Of a stretch of DNA of 64,000 nt, positions 11,535 to 25,812 are shown in pieces. How positions within the stretch are numbered: the stretch's first letter is position 1; the number at the start of each line of letters is the position of its first letter. This DNA comes from Halichondria panicea. Lineage: Eukaryota; Porifera; Demospongiae; Suberitida; Halichondriidae. Where the stretch lies: positions 6,852,419-6,916,418 of the forward strand of contig NC_087381.1 in the NCBI RefSeq assembly GCF_963675165.1. The letters run 5' to 3'. The notes under the pieces were generated by a model. The model made no database searches and was not told the origin of the DNA. It saw only the letters and a program-made list of their open reading frames with translations. A program made the translations under genes and the position numbers.

Positions 11535-13332
11535 ATGGCGACGCTAATTGGACTGGATCCTCTGGTCGAGTCAGCCGCCTACCCCATCGGCGGCCCGGTC
11601 GAGCCAAGGAGATTAGACAAAGAACCTGACGCTGTAAAGCTTTTTGTGGGACAAGTACCCAAGAACTTTGAAGAGGCAGATCTTCGTCCTTACCTGGAGG
11701 CTTTTGGGCCCATTTATGAGCTGTGTATCCACAGAGACAAAGCCACCAGTGCTCACAAAGGTACTAATACCATGGTGACATGATATGGTGCCCTCAAGCG
11801 TTGATGTGATGTGTGCAGGTTGTGCATTTGTCACCTTCTGTTCCAAGACCAGTGCTGAGCTGGCACAACAAGAGCTTCATGATAAAACTGTTCTGCCTAA
11901 CGTAAGTGGTGTTATGTACTTAACCTTAACCCTTCATATGTTCCCTATGTGTGTACGTGTGTAGATGACACGGCCTATGCAAGTGAAGCCTGCCGGGACT
12001 GATGCTAGATCAGGTATGTACGTGTGTATTTGTGTACACTCACACATAATCATGTGTTTGTCCTAGAAGAGCTGCGTAAGGTGTTTGTAGGCATGCTCTC
12101 AAAGAGTGCCACTGAAGAGATGGTGCTGGTCATGTTTGAACCATTTGGTTGTGTGGAGGAAGTGACTGTCCTCAAGGATAAAGAGGGCCACAGCAAAGGT
12201 TGTGCCTTTGTCAAGTTCAAGCTAAGACAAGAGGCCCAAGCAGCCATTAACCAGATGCATGGATCACAGATAATGCAGGTCAGTGCTAGCAGCCCTCAAC
12301 CACTGTATACCTACCTCACTAATCATGCCTATGCAGGGGGCCTCTTCTCCGCTGGTGGTCAAGTACGCAGACACTGAGAAGGAAAGACAAGCACGACGTT
12401 TCCACAAAGCCATTCAGCAATTCTCGCAGCTCAATATAAACCCCCTCACACTTGTGCAGCCCACCACCAACCCTCACTACTATTACCCTCACCAGGTCAG
12501 CCCCACTGTGTGTGTGTGTGTGTGTTCTACTCACGGTCACTGTATAGTTGATGCCAACGTTGGGGCCTGCTGGGTTCTCACAACCATCAGGACTAGGGCT
12601 CTTGTCTCCAACCAGCCCCTCCCCTCTCACTGCCCTCTCTGGGGAACTGCCTACACTCACAGTGGAGGCCTCCATGCCTACCAACACTCAGGGACTAGCT
12701 GCTCTTGGTAATGGACCCTCCACTCTCTCTCCCTCCCTCACATCGGACCCTCTGCAGAGCCCCTTGCATAGGTAAGCTCTATAATTATGTGTATAGTGTC
12801 AGTGCCCCTCCCCTCCAGCCCACTACACGGCTACTCCCCTGGAGCCACTGGTCTGCCTTATGGTACCTCTGCTTATCCCTACTCCTTTGTACAACACTCC
12901 CCTTCTGATCAGGTAAGCCCTGGCGGCACATGTGGTGTGTGGGTGTGTGACCTCTATACAGCCTCTGCCTCAGAAAGAAGGACCTGAGGGATGCAATCTC
13001 TTCATCTATCATCTCCCTCAAGATTTTGGGGACTTGGACCTACAACAAATGTTTGCACGTTATGGGAATATCGTGTCTGCCAAAGTTTTCATTGACAAGA
13101 TCACCAACCAGAGCAAGTGTTTCGGTAAGCCCCCTACTAGTTGCGCACCACACTGTTTGTTAGTTCCCCTAGTTGCGCACCACACTGTGTTGTTAATGTT
13201 TATGCAGGGTTCGTGAGCTATGATAATGCTATGGCTGCTCAAACTGCCATTGCTACAATGAACGGGTTTCAAGTGAGGAACAAGAAACTCAAAGTTCAGC
13301 TAAAGAAGCCGCGAGATTCCAGAAGGCCCTAA
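11535..13332 (+). CDS. CELF: CELF/Bruno-type RNA-binding protein with three RRMs
   Basis: Regulator of splicing, translation and mRNA decay that binds GU-rich RNA. Nine exons: 11535-11760, 11819-11901, 11965-12013, 12067-12278, 12337-12495, 12548-12771, 12819-12912, 12974-13124 and 13208-13332. They join in phase to 440 residues. RRM1 is about residues 33-112 (KLFVGQVP), RRM2 about 122-205 ([17 protein letters not shown]) and RRM3 about 355-437 ([29 protein letters not shown]). A Pro/Ser-rich linker separates RRM2 and RRM3, as in all CELF proteins. The start ATGGCG was chosen because it opens the exon holding RRM1. The paralogue class cannot be assigned by eye. Complete and intact. Confidence 0.93.
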
Positions 13333-13904
13333 CTAAACGTAAGCTCCTGGTAAGACATGAGTTGACCTTTAACCCCACCCTACCCATGCAGAGGTACTGT
13401 CAGAAAGATGTCAGAAGAATAGTGTCTCTATTTTGTAACTGATTAAATTATTGAATATGTAGGTCATAATTATTTTAGAAGTTTTTACAGTTCATAGTTC
13501 GCCCCTGCTGCACGTACTGTACTTGAGATCACAAAGACTTTATTAATTTTAAGAAACACTCTCTTTTTGATAAATTGATAAATTGTGATTGTTATTATTG
13601 CGAATGGGCAACAGCTAAAATTAAAATTAATTATCAACCTCTTTTACCCTGCGGCCCATATTCGATGTACTTAACTGTGCGTTACGTTAGAGTAACAGCG
13701 GCCTAAGGACTGAATTATGTCGCGGCTAAGTATCGAACTACATGTTCCCTGATGAATGTGGAATGTTCTGTGCAAAGTGACACCTTGCACCAGATACACA
13801 CACAATATATGCTGCATTATTACCTACTAGCTAGTAACTAACTGCAGCAAGTGTTCTGAGTCTGATCTGATAGTCTCTAGAGTCTCAATATCTTCATCTT
13901 TATA
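13333..13904. other. Spacer between CELF and the phosphatase gene
   Basis: AT-rich 3' flank of CELF. At 13650-13745 there is a short GCGGCC/GCGGCTAA-containing segment resembling other CCGCGG-bearing dispersed repeats in the window (near 43610 and 53760-53930). No gene seen. Confidence 0.4.
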
Positions 13905-16539
<2,635 letters not shown>

Positions 16540-16774
16540 AAAGAACAGAACTATATATATCAGAACAGAATCAAAAACTTTCAGTATTATATATTAATTG
16601 TCAGATAGCAGCTCAGAACTTTGAAGCTGTAGGCCAAACTTTTATTTTTGAATTGCATGTAATCGTTATTAGTAGATCTAGAATTATGAAGTGTGTATAA
16701 TTATTATACAATTATAATGATATAATTTTACTAAAAAAATATATATAATTATGTGAGTGAGTAGTGTTTTATAG

Positions 16775-17801
16775 TTAGTCTATTCTCTTCTCTGGTTGGT
16801 CCTCTTGAGAGGCTTCGGTGCTATTGCTACTGGATGGTCCATCAATGACTTCTGCTTGGGACACAGTCACAGTGACAGTAGCACTGCCTGCAATAGTCAT
16901 GCCGTCATCTGACACCAAGCTGCTAGATACAAGAGCCTCCTCTTCTTCTGCGACTAAAGTTACAACACGGTCTTCATCAGAAGACTTGTCTGAAAACACA
17001 ATATCTCCGTTCCCCAAGTTACTAGATGATGTTAGGATAGCACTTTTTCTTTGTTCCTTCAGTTCAGTACGTTCCTTAGCGACTGCCGCATCTCGAGCTT
17101 GTTGTGTTGCCGTGGGAAGCAGTCGCCATGACGAACGTGAGCCAGAGCTTCGAACAAATGTACCAGATTCTCTTTGTGCCTTGTGGCTTGGGATGTCAGC
17201 TGTGGGCGTGTGTGGGCGTGTGTGGGGATAATTAGACAATGATAACAACTTGTGTGGTAGGTGTTTATTAGCGTTGGAATGAGCTCAGTTACTGAGAACA
17301 TTCCAACAGCCTTACTATATGACGTCCAGAGTTGCCTAGTAACCATAGCACATTACCTGTACTGGTTCTTGGAGATATTCCTTCGTCCTTGTGTCGCAAA
17401 ATAACTGGTGTTTCTTCACCTTTGACCTCTTCTCGTACGCTCACTTCCACCTCTTGCACCTCTTCACCGTCCTGGCTGCTGTGCACTTTGACCTCTCCTA
17501 TTCCCTCCAGCTCTCGTGCTGGTGTACTCTCCTTGGACACATCAGCCGACAACTGCACACACAGACCATGCATACATATGCTAGGTATAGTAAAACTAGC
17601 TAGGAGAGTACATATGCTAGGTATAGTAACTAGCTAGGAGAGTATGTTATAGCTGCAGGATGTACAGTAGCTAGCTCACCAGAGGGCGTTTCTCATTGTT
17701 CTCACAGCAGCAGCAGCAACAACAGAATAGCTTCCACCAACTCTGCAAGTGGTCAGTCTAACCTTCTGAGCTAGTGCAAACACTGCACTCACCTTACCCA
17801 T
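16775..17801 (-). CDS. Cysteine-cluster family protein D (unrecognised family)
   Basis: Function unknown. Exons in transcript order: 17801-17793 (MGK), 17742-17680, 17552-17357 and 17199-16775. They join in phase to 230 residues. Exon 2 encodes SWWKLF, a run of seven Cys, then ENNEKRPL. Exon 3 is acidic (EEVQEVEVSVREEVKGEE). Exon 4 begins with SSGSRSSWRLLPTATQQARD and then runs into an acidic Ser/Thr-rich tail. MGK followed by a Cys run suggests a membrane-anchored, multiply palmitoylated protein, perhaps N-myristoylated (inference). The start is uncertain: the frame is open upstream of MGK to about 17958. Same exon layout and phases as genes C, B and A next to it. Confidence 0.6.
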
Positions 17802-18004
17802 TCTCTGGCGGCTTGTAGACGGCAGCTCTGCGGTAGAATTATGTGTACTAGAGTGTGACAACAACCAAATAGCTTTCTCACCGCAGCAGCCACAGTGCAC
17901 AGCCCCTCCCCCGTATACTCTTTGGCGCATGCGCATGGTGATGATTTCCAAGCAAAACAATTAATCATAAAAATATAAAATTAGGCATGGAAGCTATAGT
18001 ACAG

Positions 18005-18686
18005 CTACTGATCGTCAGTTTGTTGTCTAATTTGTATTGTGAATGACGTTTGCTCTTTAGACTCAGAATTTATCTTCCATGATAGCCGGCGGTCTTGTGG
18101 ACGCGGCTGCTCTGTGACTAGATGCGTTTCTGGCAACTCCAAATCATCTGCAGTTAACAGTATACAGTTGTGCAACACATTGTAGGCATACCATACCTAT
18201 GTTGGGAATATCTGAAGCCTCTGAGTGTCTTTCAGAGCTCCAGGGAGAGCTCTCAGCAACAGACTGGTTACTGGGGAAGTGCATATCCATAGACTGCACC
18301 TCTTGTCCTTTGGGTAGCGAGTACTGACCCGGAGAGCCACTGCCAAGCTAGTAGGAGAGATCAGAATGTATCACACACATTCTTGATAATTAACAATCTT
18401 AGAGCTTACCAGTGGTTTTCCTTCAGTTCCACTACTCACACAGCAGCAACATGCATAGCCACAGCAGTAGATAGTAGGACAACAACAGAACACTGACTCC
18501 TAATGTATGTACAACAGGGAAATAACACTCCATTTGTAAAGATTGGTTTACAGCTAACTATATAATTATAGATCTACAAGTTTATAGCTATAGCTATGAA
18601 CTTGTAGATCTCTAGATATAGCTATGAACCTGTAGATCTCTAGCTCATTATACCTTCTGTTCAATCTTTTTGTCTTGTTCACTCAT
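18005..18686 (-). CDS. Cysteine-cluster family protein C (unrecognised family)
   Basis: Exons in transcript order: 18686-18654 (MSEQDKKIEQK), 18499-18410, 18347-18197 and 18147-18005. They join in phase to 138 residues. Exon 2 encodes ESVFCCC, PTIYCCGYACCCC and then SSGTEGKPL, closely echoing the ending of the gene D cysteine exon. Exon 3 is Ser/Gln-rich with SERHSEASD. Exon 4 carries RRLSWKIN, the counterpart of SSWRLLP in gene D. All splice sites are canonical. No known domain is recognised. The Cys clusters could be palmitoylated or bind metal; I cannot tell which. Confidence 0.6.
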
Positions 18687-18916
18687 TCTTATACTTGTAT
18701 TAATATAGATCTATATGTTACAGGTACAGAACTCTACTTCCATCAACAGATAGCTTGTAGCTAATTGAACTGTGAAATTGTTAATTTTGTGGAATGTTTG
18801 TACATCCTGTCACTAAGGCTGCCATTCAGAGAATCATGACCATGCAGCCATGCAACTTGATACACTATAATACTGAGAAGACACACAAACAAAATGTCAT
18901 GTATCCATTATAAGAG

Positions 18917-19360
18917 TCAGTGTTTCTGTCGTACATACAACGGAGCAGCGCCAACTTCTTGCTGCTGCTGTGTTGATGGAATAAGCTTCCACATCGGTCC
19001 AGTGTGTCGCTCCTCCTCTGAAAGAATACAATTATACGCATTACATAATTATATGCGTCCCTATACCGACAGTGGGAGGTGGTTCTGTCAAGTCACGCTC
19101 AGAATTACCCCATTCTGACGGAGCCTCTGATGGTGTTTGGTGGCCATCTAATTCTAGTTCTTGTGTTTCAGATCGTGGTCTCTCCCAACAACCACACAGT
19201 GACACCTTTAATTAACATAGAGAGTTGGCATGCATGATAACACAGTGCTATAATAATTATTATACTATACAGATATTGTGGCTATAAATACTTAATTATA
19301 ATCATATGCATATACCTTTGAGAAGTGTATTGGCAGCACAATGACAGCAGCTGGAAGCAT
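18917..19360 (-). CDS. Cysteine-cluster family protein B, short (unrecognised family)
   Basis: Proposed exons in transcript order: 19360-19316 (MLPAAVIVLPIHFSK), 19205-19067 and 19017-18917. They join in phase to 94 residues. Exon 2 starts VSLCGCWERP and has the SEAPSEWGNSERD segment that parallels gene C (SERHSEASD). The last exon carries GPMWKLIPSTQQQQ, the counterpart of SSWRLLPTATQQ in D. The Cys content is reduced. The first exon is the least certain: the same DNA in another frame encodes NASSCCHCAANTLLK, which looks more like the cysteine exon of the paralogues but leaves the wrong phase. B may be a degenerating copy or use an upstream exon. Confidence 0.45.
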
Positions 19361-19554
19361 TTCTTACAGTGGCTACAGCTAGCTGTACGTGTTGTTTAAT
19401 TAATAGTATCACTTCTAGCTGCATGATTGCTCTGGTATGCATGACAGGTTGCACACCCACACCAGCAGTAATGTGACAATTAAAATCCAAGGAACAGTTG
19501 CATGGTTCAAGTATTTAAAGTAATTACACAATGATGATTGGTATAATAGCTATT

Positions 19555-20879
19555 TTAGTTCTCAGACGTATCAGTAACACTTGTACTTGGTTGGGCCGTC
19601 ACTTCTTCTGTGTCTGTTGCTAGGTTGTCAACAGCAGTATCAGTTTCCACTGGCTCATCAATTGACTCAGTCTTGGTCTCAGCTTCTGATTGGTTTGCTT
19701 CTTGATCATCCTCCAATGTATCACTAGCCACAGCCTCATTGGCTGCATTGTCAGCAGGAGCAATGTCTTCTTGTTGCTCTGACTCTTCTTCAGGAGGTTC
19801 ATGATCACCTTGCATTGATTCTTGTGTTTCGTCATTCGTTGGTTCTTGTGGATCAATCTCTGTCGTTATCTCCCCTTGTTGTTCCAACTCTGCATCTTGA
19901 GGAGAGGTCAAAGGTTCATCAAGGGACTCCTCAGTCTCTTCGGGTGAGCCAGCTAGCGAAGGCTCTACTGGATCCTCGTGTAGTGGTGGATCTACTAGAT
20001 CCTCCTGTAGTGGTGGATCTTCTGGCTGCTGTAATTGAGGGACCATTATCCACGATGCTCTGCCGGAGTTGTCACATACATAATTCTGGTCGTTAGGGCC
20101 TGAGAGTGCAGTATAATACACACAGCAATAATTCGTTACTATATACTATCAGCAAAAACGTTGTGATCTGTTACCTTTCTCTTCAGTTGGAGAGATTGAT
20201 TGTGAGTCCCAGTTAGAGTGTGTTTCGGACTCTTCAGCAAACCTGTAGTCTAGTGCTTGGATCTCCTCATTCTTGCTGACTCCATTCTTACGAGACTGCA
20301 CCTATTAATGGCATTCATATAGCGTATAGTTCAACATGCACGAGACATGGTAATTGATCATAGTGTCTGTTGGCATAGTTGTTATTAATGTAATAAGAGA
20401 CTATAGCAAACATGGCAACACCACCTAGACAAAGCTAGCACAAGAATGTGAGCTGGTAACTTACCACGCCAGCATCAGGACTTTGGCAGCAACAACATAG
20501 CAACTGCAGGAGCTGTATGGAGGAGGAACACAGGAGTTAGGCGCATCATTAATTTACTATATGCATGCATGTATTAACGATATTTTAGCAGATCTACCTT
20601 AGAAGGTGGCCTCGGTTTGGCCACTACTGTGAGCTTGTCCCCATCCTGCACTTGATTCACATGATGCACATCAATGTAGCAGTCCCACTGAGGAGACCAT
20701 TTCTGCAGCAAGTATACATCTCTCTCTGCAGTGGACCCCAGATCAGCATTAGCAGTGTGGACACTAGCCCTGCCTCTGCCCACACGCCTCAGCTCTGTAG
20801 TCACGCAGTCAGTGAGTGTCTCACCACTGGCTACTGTAATCTGTCTCCTTGAGCCTCGATATTCTAGTAGGACCTCCAT
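19555..20879 (-). CDS. Cysteine-cluster family protein A with N-terminal beta-grasp-like module
   Basis: Exons in transcript order: 20879-20598, 20512-20465, 20301-20175 and 20099-19555. They join in phase to 333 residues. Exon 1 is a compact module of about 94 residues (MEVLLEYRGSRRQITVASGE ... YLLQKWSPQWDCYIDV ... VQDGDKLTVVAKP) that reads like a ubiquitin-like/beta-grasp fold (inference from strand pattern only). Exon 2 encodes LLQLLCCCCQSPDAGV. Exon 3 is like the middle exon of the paralogues. The last exon has GRASWIMVPQLQQ and then a very acidic Glu/Asp/Pro-rich tail. It lies head to head with the epimerase gene, 351 bp apart. Function unknown. Confidence 0.65.
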
Positions 20880-20881
20880 AG

Positions 20882-20914
<33 letters not shown>

Positions 20915-21230
20915 GCCTTGCACAGACACACCCATGATTCTGCTGCCAACAAAACTACACACGCATGCGCACAAAGTGATGTTGTGGAGTTAAAGTTAGC
21001 CTCGATTCCAGGCCGCTCTCAATGAGAAAGACGTGTGAGAGGCGGGGCTGGGATCGAGGCTAAGTTAAAGTTAACAACATTTCTTTTTTTGCTGCCTCAC
21101 CAGACTTTAGTGTTTGATATTCTTTTTACAGTCAGAAACGAAGTTCGCTTAATTAGAACTTCCCTAATTCGTCGAAGAAGCTAGCTGCTGCTTGCTGTTC
21201 CAAAATCTGGTATTCAAGTGCTAGCGATCA
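20880..21230. promoter_or_regulatory. Shared upstream region of gene A and the epimerase gene, with hairpin
   Basis: 351 bp separates the two divergent start codons, so it probably holds a bidirectional promoter. It contains a (CT)n tract next to the gene A start. It also contains an inverted repeat at about 20997-21063 (AGCCTCGATTCCAGGCC versus GGCTGGGATCGAGGCT). The same AGCCTCGATCCCAGGCCGC motif recurs near 36755 and 56262, so the hairpin is a dispersed short element. Confidence 0.5.
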
Positions 21231-24200
21231 ATGGCAGCGCCAGTGGAGAAGCCGTCCGTGCTCATATTAGGAGGTAAGCTGCAGTGGATGATATTCAACC
21301 TCCTTATCTATTGTATATTGTAGGAGTTGGTTTCATTGGAAGGCACCTCACCACTCTGTTAGTGGAGGAAGGACTTGTGTCTAAAGTACGAGTGGTGGAC
21401 AAAGTGCCTCCCTCCACTGGATGGCTCAACCCTCAACACAAGGTACTGTTGTCAGGGGCAACGTTATCACTAGAGCCTGTAATATCAATACAAAGTCTAG
21501 GCCAACCACACACAGTGGCTAGTCCCCCCCCCCCACACTCACACACAGTGGCTAGTCCCCCCCCCCACACTCACTCACACACAGTGGCTAGCCCCCCCCC
21601 ACACACACACACACACACACACTCACACATACTGACAGGAAGTGTTCGCTCAAGTGGAGTTCAAGCAGCTGAACCTTGCCAACGCTGCAAGTGCTGACAA
21701 GGCGTTTGCTGACGGCCCATTCCAAATTGTCTATAATCTGGCGGCTGAAACTAAATACGGCCAATCAGAACAGGTACGCCCATATATGGTGCTACTACTG
21801 ATGATATCATATTACCTTACAGGTTTATGAGGAGCGTGTTTTGAGGGTGGCTATGAACTGTGCTACAGTCGCAGCTAAAGCAGGGTCAAAGTTCATCCAT
21901 ATATCCACTGGCCAAGTGTATGATAGCTCTAAAGGTGTGAGCACTGAAGAGAGTAAAGTTGACCCTTGGACCCTACTGGCTAAATACCACCTCAGAGCAG
22001 AGCTAGCCCTCAAGAATATACCAGAGTAAGTGCAGAGGAGGTCCAACTGAGTACCTCGATTAATTAGTCGCATGCAACAATGACTTTAACTGTTGAATTT
22101 TGCATGTGACCAAGCGTAATCCAGGTACTCATGTCGTACCTCTTCTAGAGTAAGTGTGTGTGGTTGTGTGGGCGTGTGTGTATCAGGTGTTTGTTAGTTC
22201 TGGTAGGTAGCTTTGCATTGCATTATATACTGTGAGTTTGTTTAACAGATGATGTTGTATTATATTGACAGACTGCAGTACTTGATCGTGAGACCTGCCA
22301 TAGTATATGGCATAGGAGACAGGAATGGACTCAGTAAGTCAACCACATCATTCAATGCATCATGTGGTTAATTAGCCCAATAGTGTGGTTACACTTGATT
22401 GCCTTCCCACTCACCTCAGCATCTAGACTAGTGACAGAGGAGGTACAACAGAGTACTAATTAACTCAATTTCAGCCTAGAGTCTAGGTGCTGCAGGTACA
22501 GACAGAGAGGTCATGTGATACACTGTACCTAGACTAGTGATAGCTGCTGTGTATCACATGGCCTCTCTGTTTGTACCTGCAGCACCTAGACTAGTGATAG
22601 CTGCAGTGTATCACATGACCTCTCTGTTTGTACCTGCAGCACCTAGACTAGTGATAGCTGCAGTGTATCACATGACCTCTCTGTTTGTACCTGCAGCACC
22701 TAGACTAGTGATAGCTGCAGTGTATCACATGGCCTCTCTGTTTGTACCTGCAGCACCTAGACTAGTGATAGCTGCAGTGTATCACATGACCTCTCTGTTT
22801 GTACCTGCAGCACCTAGACTAGTGATAGCTGCTGTGTATCACATGACCTCTCTGTTTGTACCTGCAGCACCTAGACTAGTGATCGCTGCAGTGTATCACA
22901 TGACCTCTCTGTCTGTACCTGCAGCACCTAGACTAGTGATAGCTGCAGTGTATCACATGACCTCTCTGTTTGTACCTGCAGCACCTAGACTAGTGATAGC
23001 TGCAGTGTATCACATGACCTCTCTGTATGTACCTGCAGCACCCAGACTAGTGATCGCTGCAGTGTACCGTCACCTCGGAGAGAAGATGAAGTTGTTGTGG
23101 AGTGAAGAGTTGAGAATGAACACAGTACATGTTAGTGACGTCTCCAGGGGGCTGTGGTTGCTAGGGACAACCGGCGGAGGGAAGGGGGAGGTCTACAACA
23201 TGGTGGATGCTGGGGAAACTAGTAAGCGATTATTTTATATTATATAATTATTTATTATCCGCCACAGCTCAAGGTGTCATCACTCAACTGGTGTCAGAGC
23301 TGTTTGCTATTAAAGCGAGCTATTTCGGGTCCATCCTCTCAAACCTAGCAAAGGTACTTACTTATAAATGCAGTTTGTTTGACCTTTACCCTCTACCCCC
23401 TAACAGTTGAACATGTCTGGAGCTACTGAAGAGAGCAATGATAAGCACTTGGCACCGTGGTCTGAGGCTTGTACTCAAGACAGTGTATCCAACACCCCAC
23501 TCTCGCCCTACCTTGGTAAGCTCTCTGTGTGTGTGTGTACATTGGTCAGCTCTGTGTGTGTGTGTGTGTGTACCTTGGTCAGCTCTCTGTGTGTGTGTGT
23601 GTACCTTGGTCAGCTCTCTGTGTGTGTGTGTGTGTGTACCTTGGTCAGCTCTCTGTGTGTGTGTGTGTGTGTACCTTGGTCAGCTCTCTGTGTGTGTGTG
23701 TGTGTGTGTACCTTGGTCAGCTCTCTGTGTGTGTGTGTACCTTGGTCAGCTGTGTGTGTGTGTGTACCTTGGTCAGCTCTCTGTGTGTGTGTGTACCTTG
23801 GTCAGCTCTCTGTGTGTGTGTGTACCTTGGTCAGCTCTCTGTGTGTGTGTGTGTGTACCTTGGTCAGCTCTCTGTGTGTGTGTGTACCTTGGTCAGCTCT
23901 CTGTGTGTGTGTGTACCTTGGTCAGCTCTGTGTGTACAACCATGTACTGCGTACAGATCAGGAGCTCCTGTACAACAGACATCTACACCTTGATGGAGGG
24001 AAGCTACGAACTCTCGGCTTTGACTATAGAGTCCCTAAACCAACTCTTGACCTACTCAGAGAGGTAGGAATAATTATGGTATTACTGTCCTCACACCCCC
24101 TCACATGTACTACCCCCTCACGTGGACTACCCCCTCACATGTACACCCCCCCTCACATGTACTACCCCCCTCACTTGTACTAACTCCCTCACTTGTACTA

Positions 24201-24338
24201 ACTCCCTCACATGTACTGCCCCCCTCACATGTACTACCCCCCTCACTTGTACTAACCCCCTCACATACTATCCCCCCCTTATAGGTGGTAATGGATTATG
24301 TGGCTAATGGCCAGTTCCCACCATCACTCCTACCGTAG
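21231..24338 (+). CDS. NAD(P)-dependent epimerase/dehydratase-like protein (extended SDR)
   Basis: Ten exons: 21231-21273, 21324-21442, 21639-21773, 21823-22025, 22272-22333, 23039-23221, 23268-23353, 23407-23515, 23957-24063 and 24285-24338. They join in phase to 366 residues. The Rossmann motif GGVGFIG near the N-terminus, the NLAAETKYG segment, [13 protein letters not shown] and the [17 protein letters not shown] region mark an extended SDR of the sugar-nucleotide epimerase type. Substrate unknown. At the usual YxxxK position the sequence reads WTLLAK, so the catalytic Tyr may be replaced (inference). Introns 5 and 8 are minisatellites that copy the neighbouring splice site (listed separately), so length isoforms are possible. 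Confidence 0.8.
22481..23060 (+). repeat. 57-bp minisatellite carrying a splice acceptor and exon start, ~10 copies
   Basis: Units 57 bp apart from about 22530 to 23043. Each contains a pyrimidine-rich stretch, TGTACCTGCAG and then the first bases of exon 6 (CACCTAGACTAGTGAT). The final copy is the genuine exon start at 23039. The unit is 19 codons and the frame stays open from 22537 into exon 6, so use of any upstream copy would insert multiples of 19 residues. The array begins with an inverted copy at 22481-22525. Confidence 0.93.
23516..23935 (+). repeat. Minisatellite (~27-35 bp) derived from a splice donor region, ~14 copies
   Basis: It directly follows the donor of exon 8 (TACCTTGGTAAGCTC). 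Each unit repeats TACCTTGGTCAGCTCTCTG plus a variable (GT)n, so each carries a degenerate copy of the exon end and donor (GTCAGC instead of GTAAGC). Confidence 0.9.
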
Positions 24339-24350
24339 CACACTGAGTGG

Positions 24351-24392
<42 letters not shown>

Positions 24393-24808
24393 AGCCTTCA
24401 TTCGACAGTAGACTAGTGAATCATAGACTGACCTAATGTACATTTCATTGCTTGAATTTTTTATACACCATGTTGAAAACTGTCTTTAATAATTTCCTAA
24501 TGACAACATTCTTGAGTCAACTACTACATGTACCAACTCATGCATGGCTTCATGCCCACTAGCTCATCGTGTGCTGAGCATGTTACAGCACCAGTGATGG
24601 AGGGTAAGCTTTGCATGCACCATTATATATATCCACTAATAATCATTAGGACTTTTTCACCATTATAATTATATACATGTAATTATATTTTGCATATTCA
24701 CAGCAGTCAGCAGTTAATAATATTTCAATAAAAGCACACAAAAAAGCAGCACAATATAAATAGGGAATACACTAGCTAGCAGCATTAGCAAAGGTCAGGG
24801 TTCAGAGT
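24339..24808. other. Convergent spacer between the epimerase and desaturase genes
   Basis: Holds a (GT)n tract at about 24352-24391 and AT-rich sequence with AATAAA near 24727. No gene seen. Confidence 0.4.
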
Positions 24809-25735
24809 TCATGATAGGTCACCAATTCTTCTACGAACTCTATCTATCGATTCTTGTGAGACTTGCTTTCGATCGTAAGCCAGTCCAAGAAATGCAAATA
24901 CATCGATACAAATAGTAGTCATGTTGAGTTTAGGGCCCCATTCACTTGTGGCGTAGTCGTAGGGGAAGGTGTGATGGTAGTTGTGCCAACCCTCGCCAAT
25001 GGCTGCTATGGCAACAAACCGATTATCACTGGGGTTCATATGCTTGTCGTATGGTTGACTTCCCCACAAATGAGCCGCAGAGTTGACCAACCACGTCGAG
25101 TGTAGTGTCATGACATAACGAAATGCAAACAAGACAAAGTAGGCCGTAGTCAAGTCCTCACCCCACACTAGGTAGGGTACAAAGGTCGGGAGTATGATAT
25201 TACACAGTAGACAGAGGGGAAGGTAATAACGGATCTGGAACTGTATCACTGGATCTTTCTTAAGATCTGACACATCGACAGCTTCTCCTTTAATGAATAC
25301 ATCGGGATGCTTCTTCATCAGCAACCAACCTATGTGAGCAAAGAAGAAACCTCTCCTTGCGTTATGTGGATCAGCATTGGTCTCAGTGAACTTGTGATGA
25401 ACTCTGTGATCTCGTGACCACACTAGTATATCATTCTGTGTGGATATACAATTGCAGAGCATTAGAATGATCTGCAGAGGCATCCTTGCTTTGTATGTCT
25501 TGTGTGCCCAGTAGCGATGTGCCCCAGCCGTCACACCTAGGCCACTCATGAGGTACATGGGGAAGAAGCTCCACCAAGTATACCACGAGGCATAGGGACC
25601 ATAACACACTCCAATCAGAGCCAGAATGTGAAGAACTGTGAAGATAAAGATATTCCTCCAAACAAGTGGAGCAGTGAAACCACAAGCACGCTCAAACCAG
25701 TTCAAGTGGTAGAACTCTGTATGTGGTGTGTGATG

Positions 25736-25766
<31 letters not shown>

Positions 25767-25781
25767 GTGTGTGTGTGTGTG

Positions 25782-25812
<31 letters not shown>

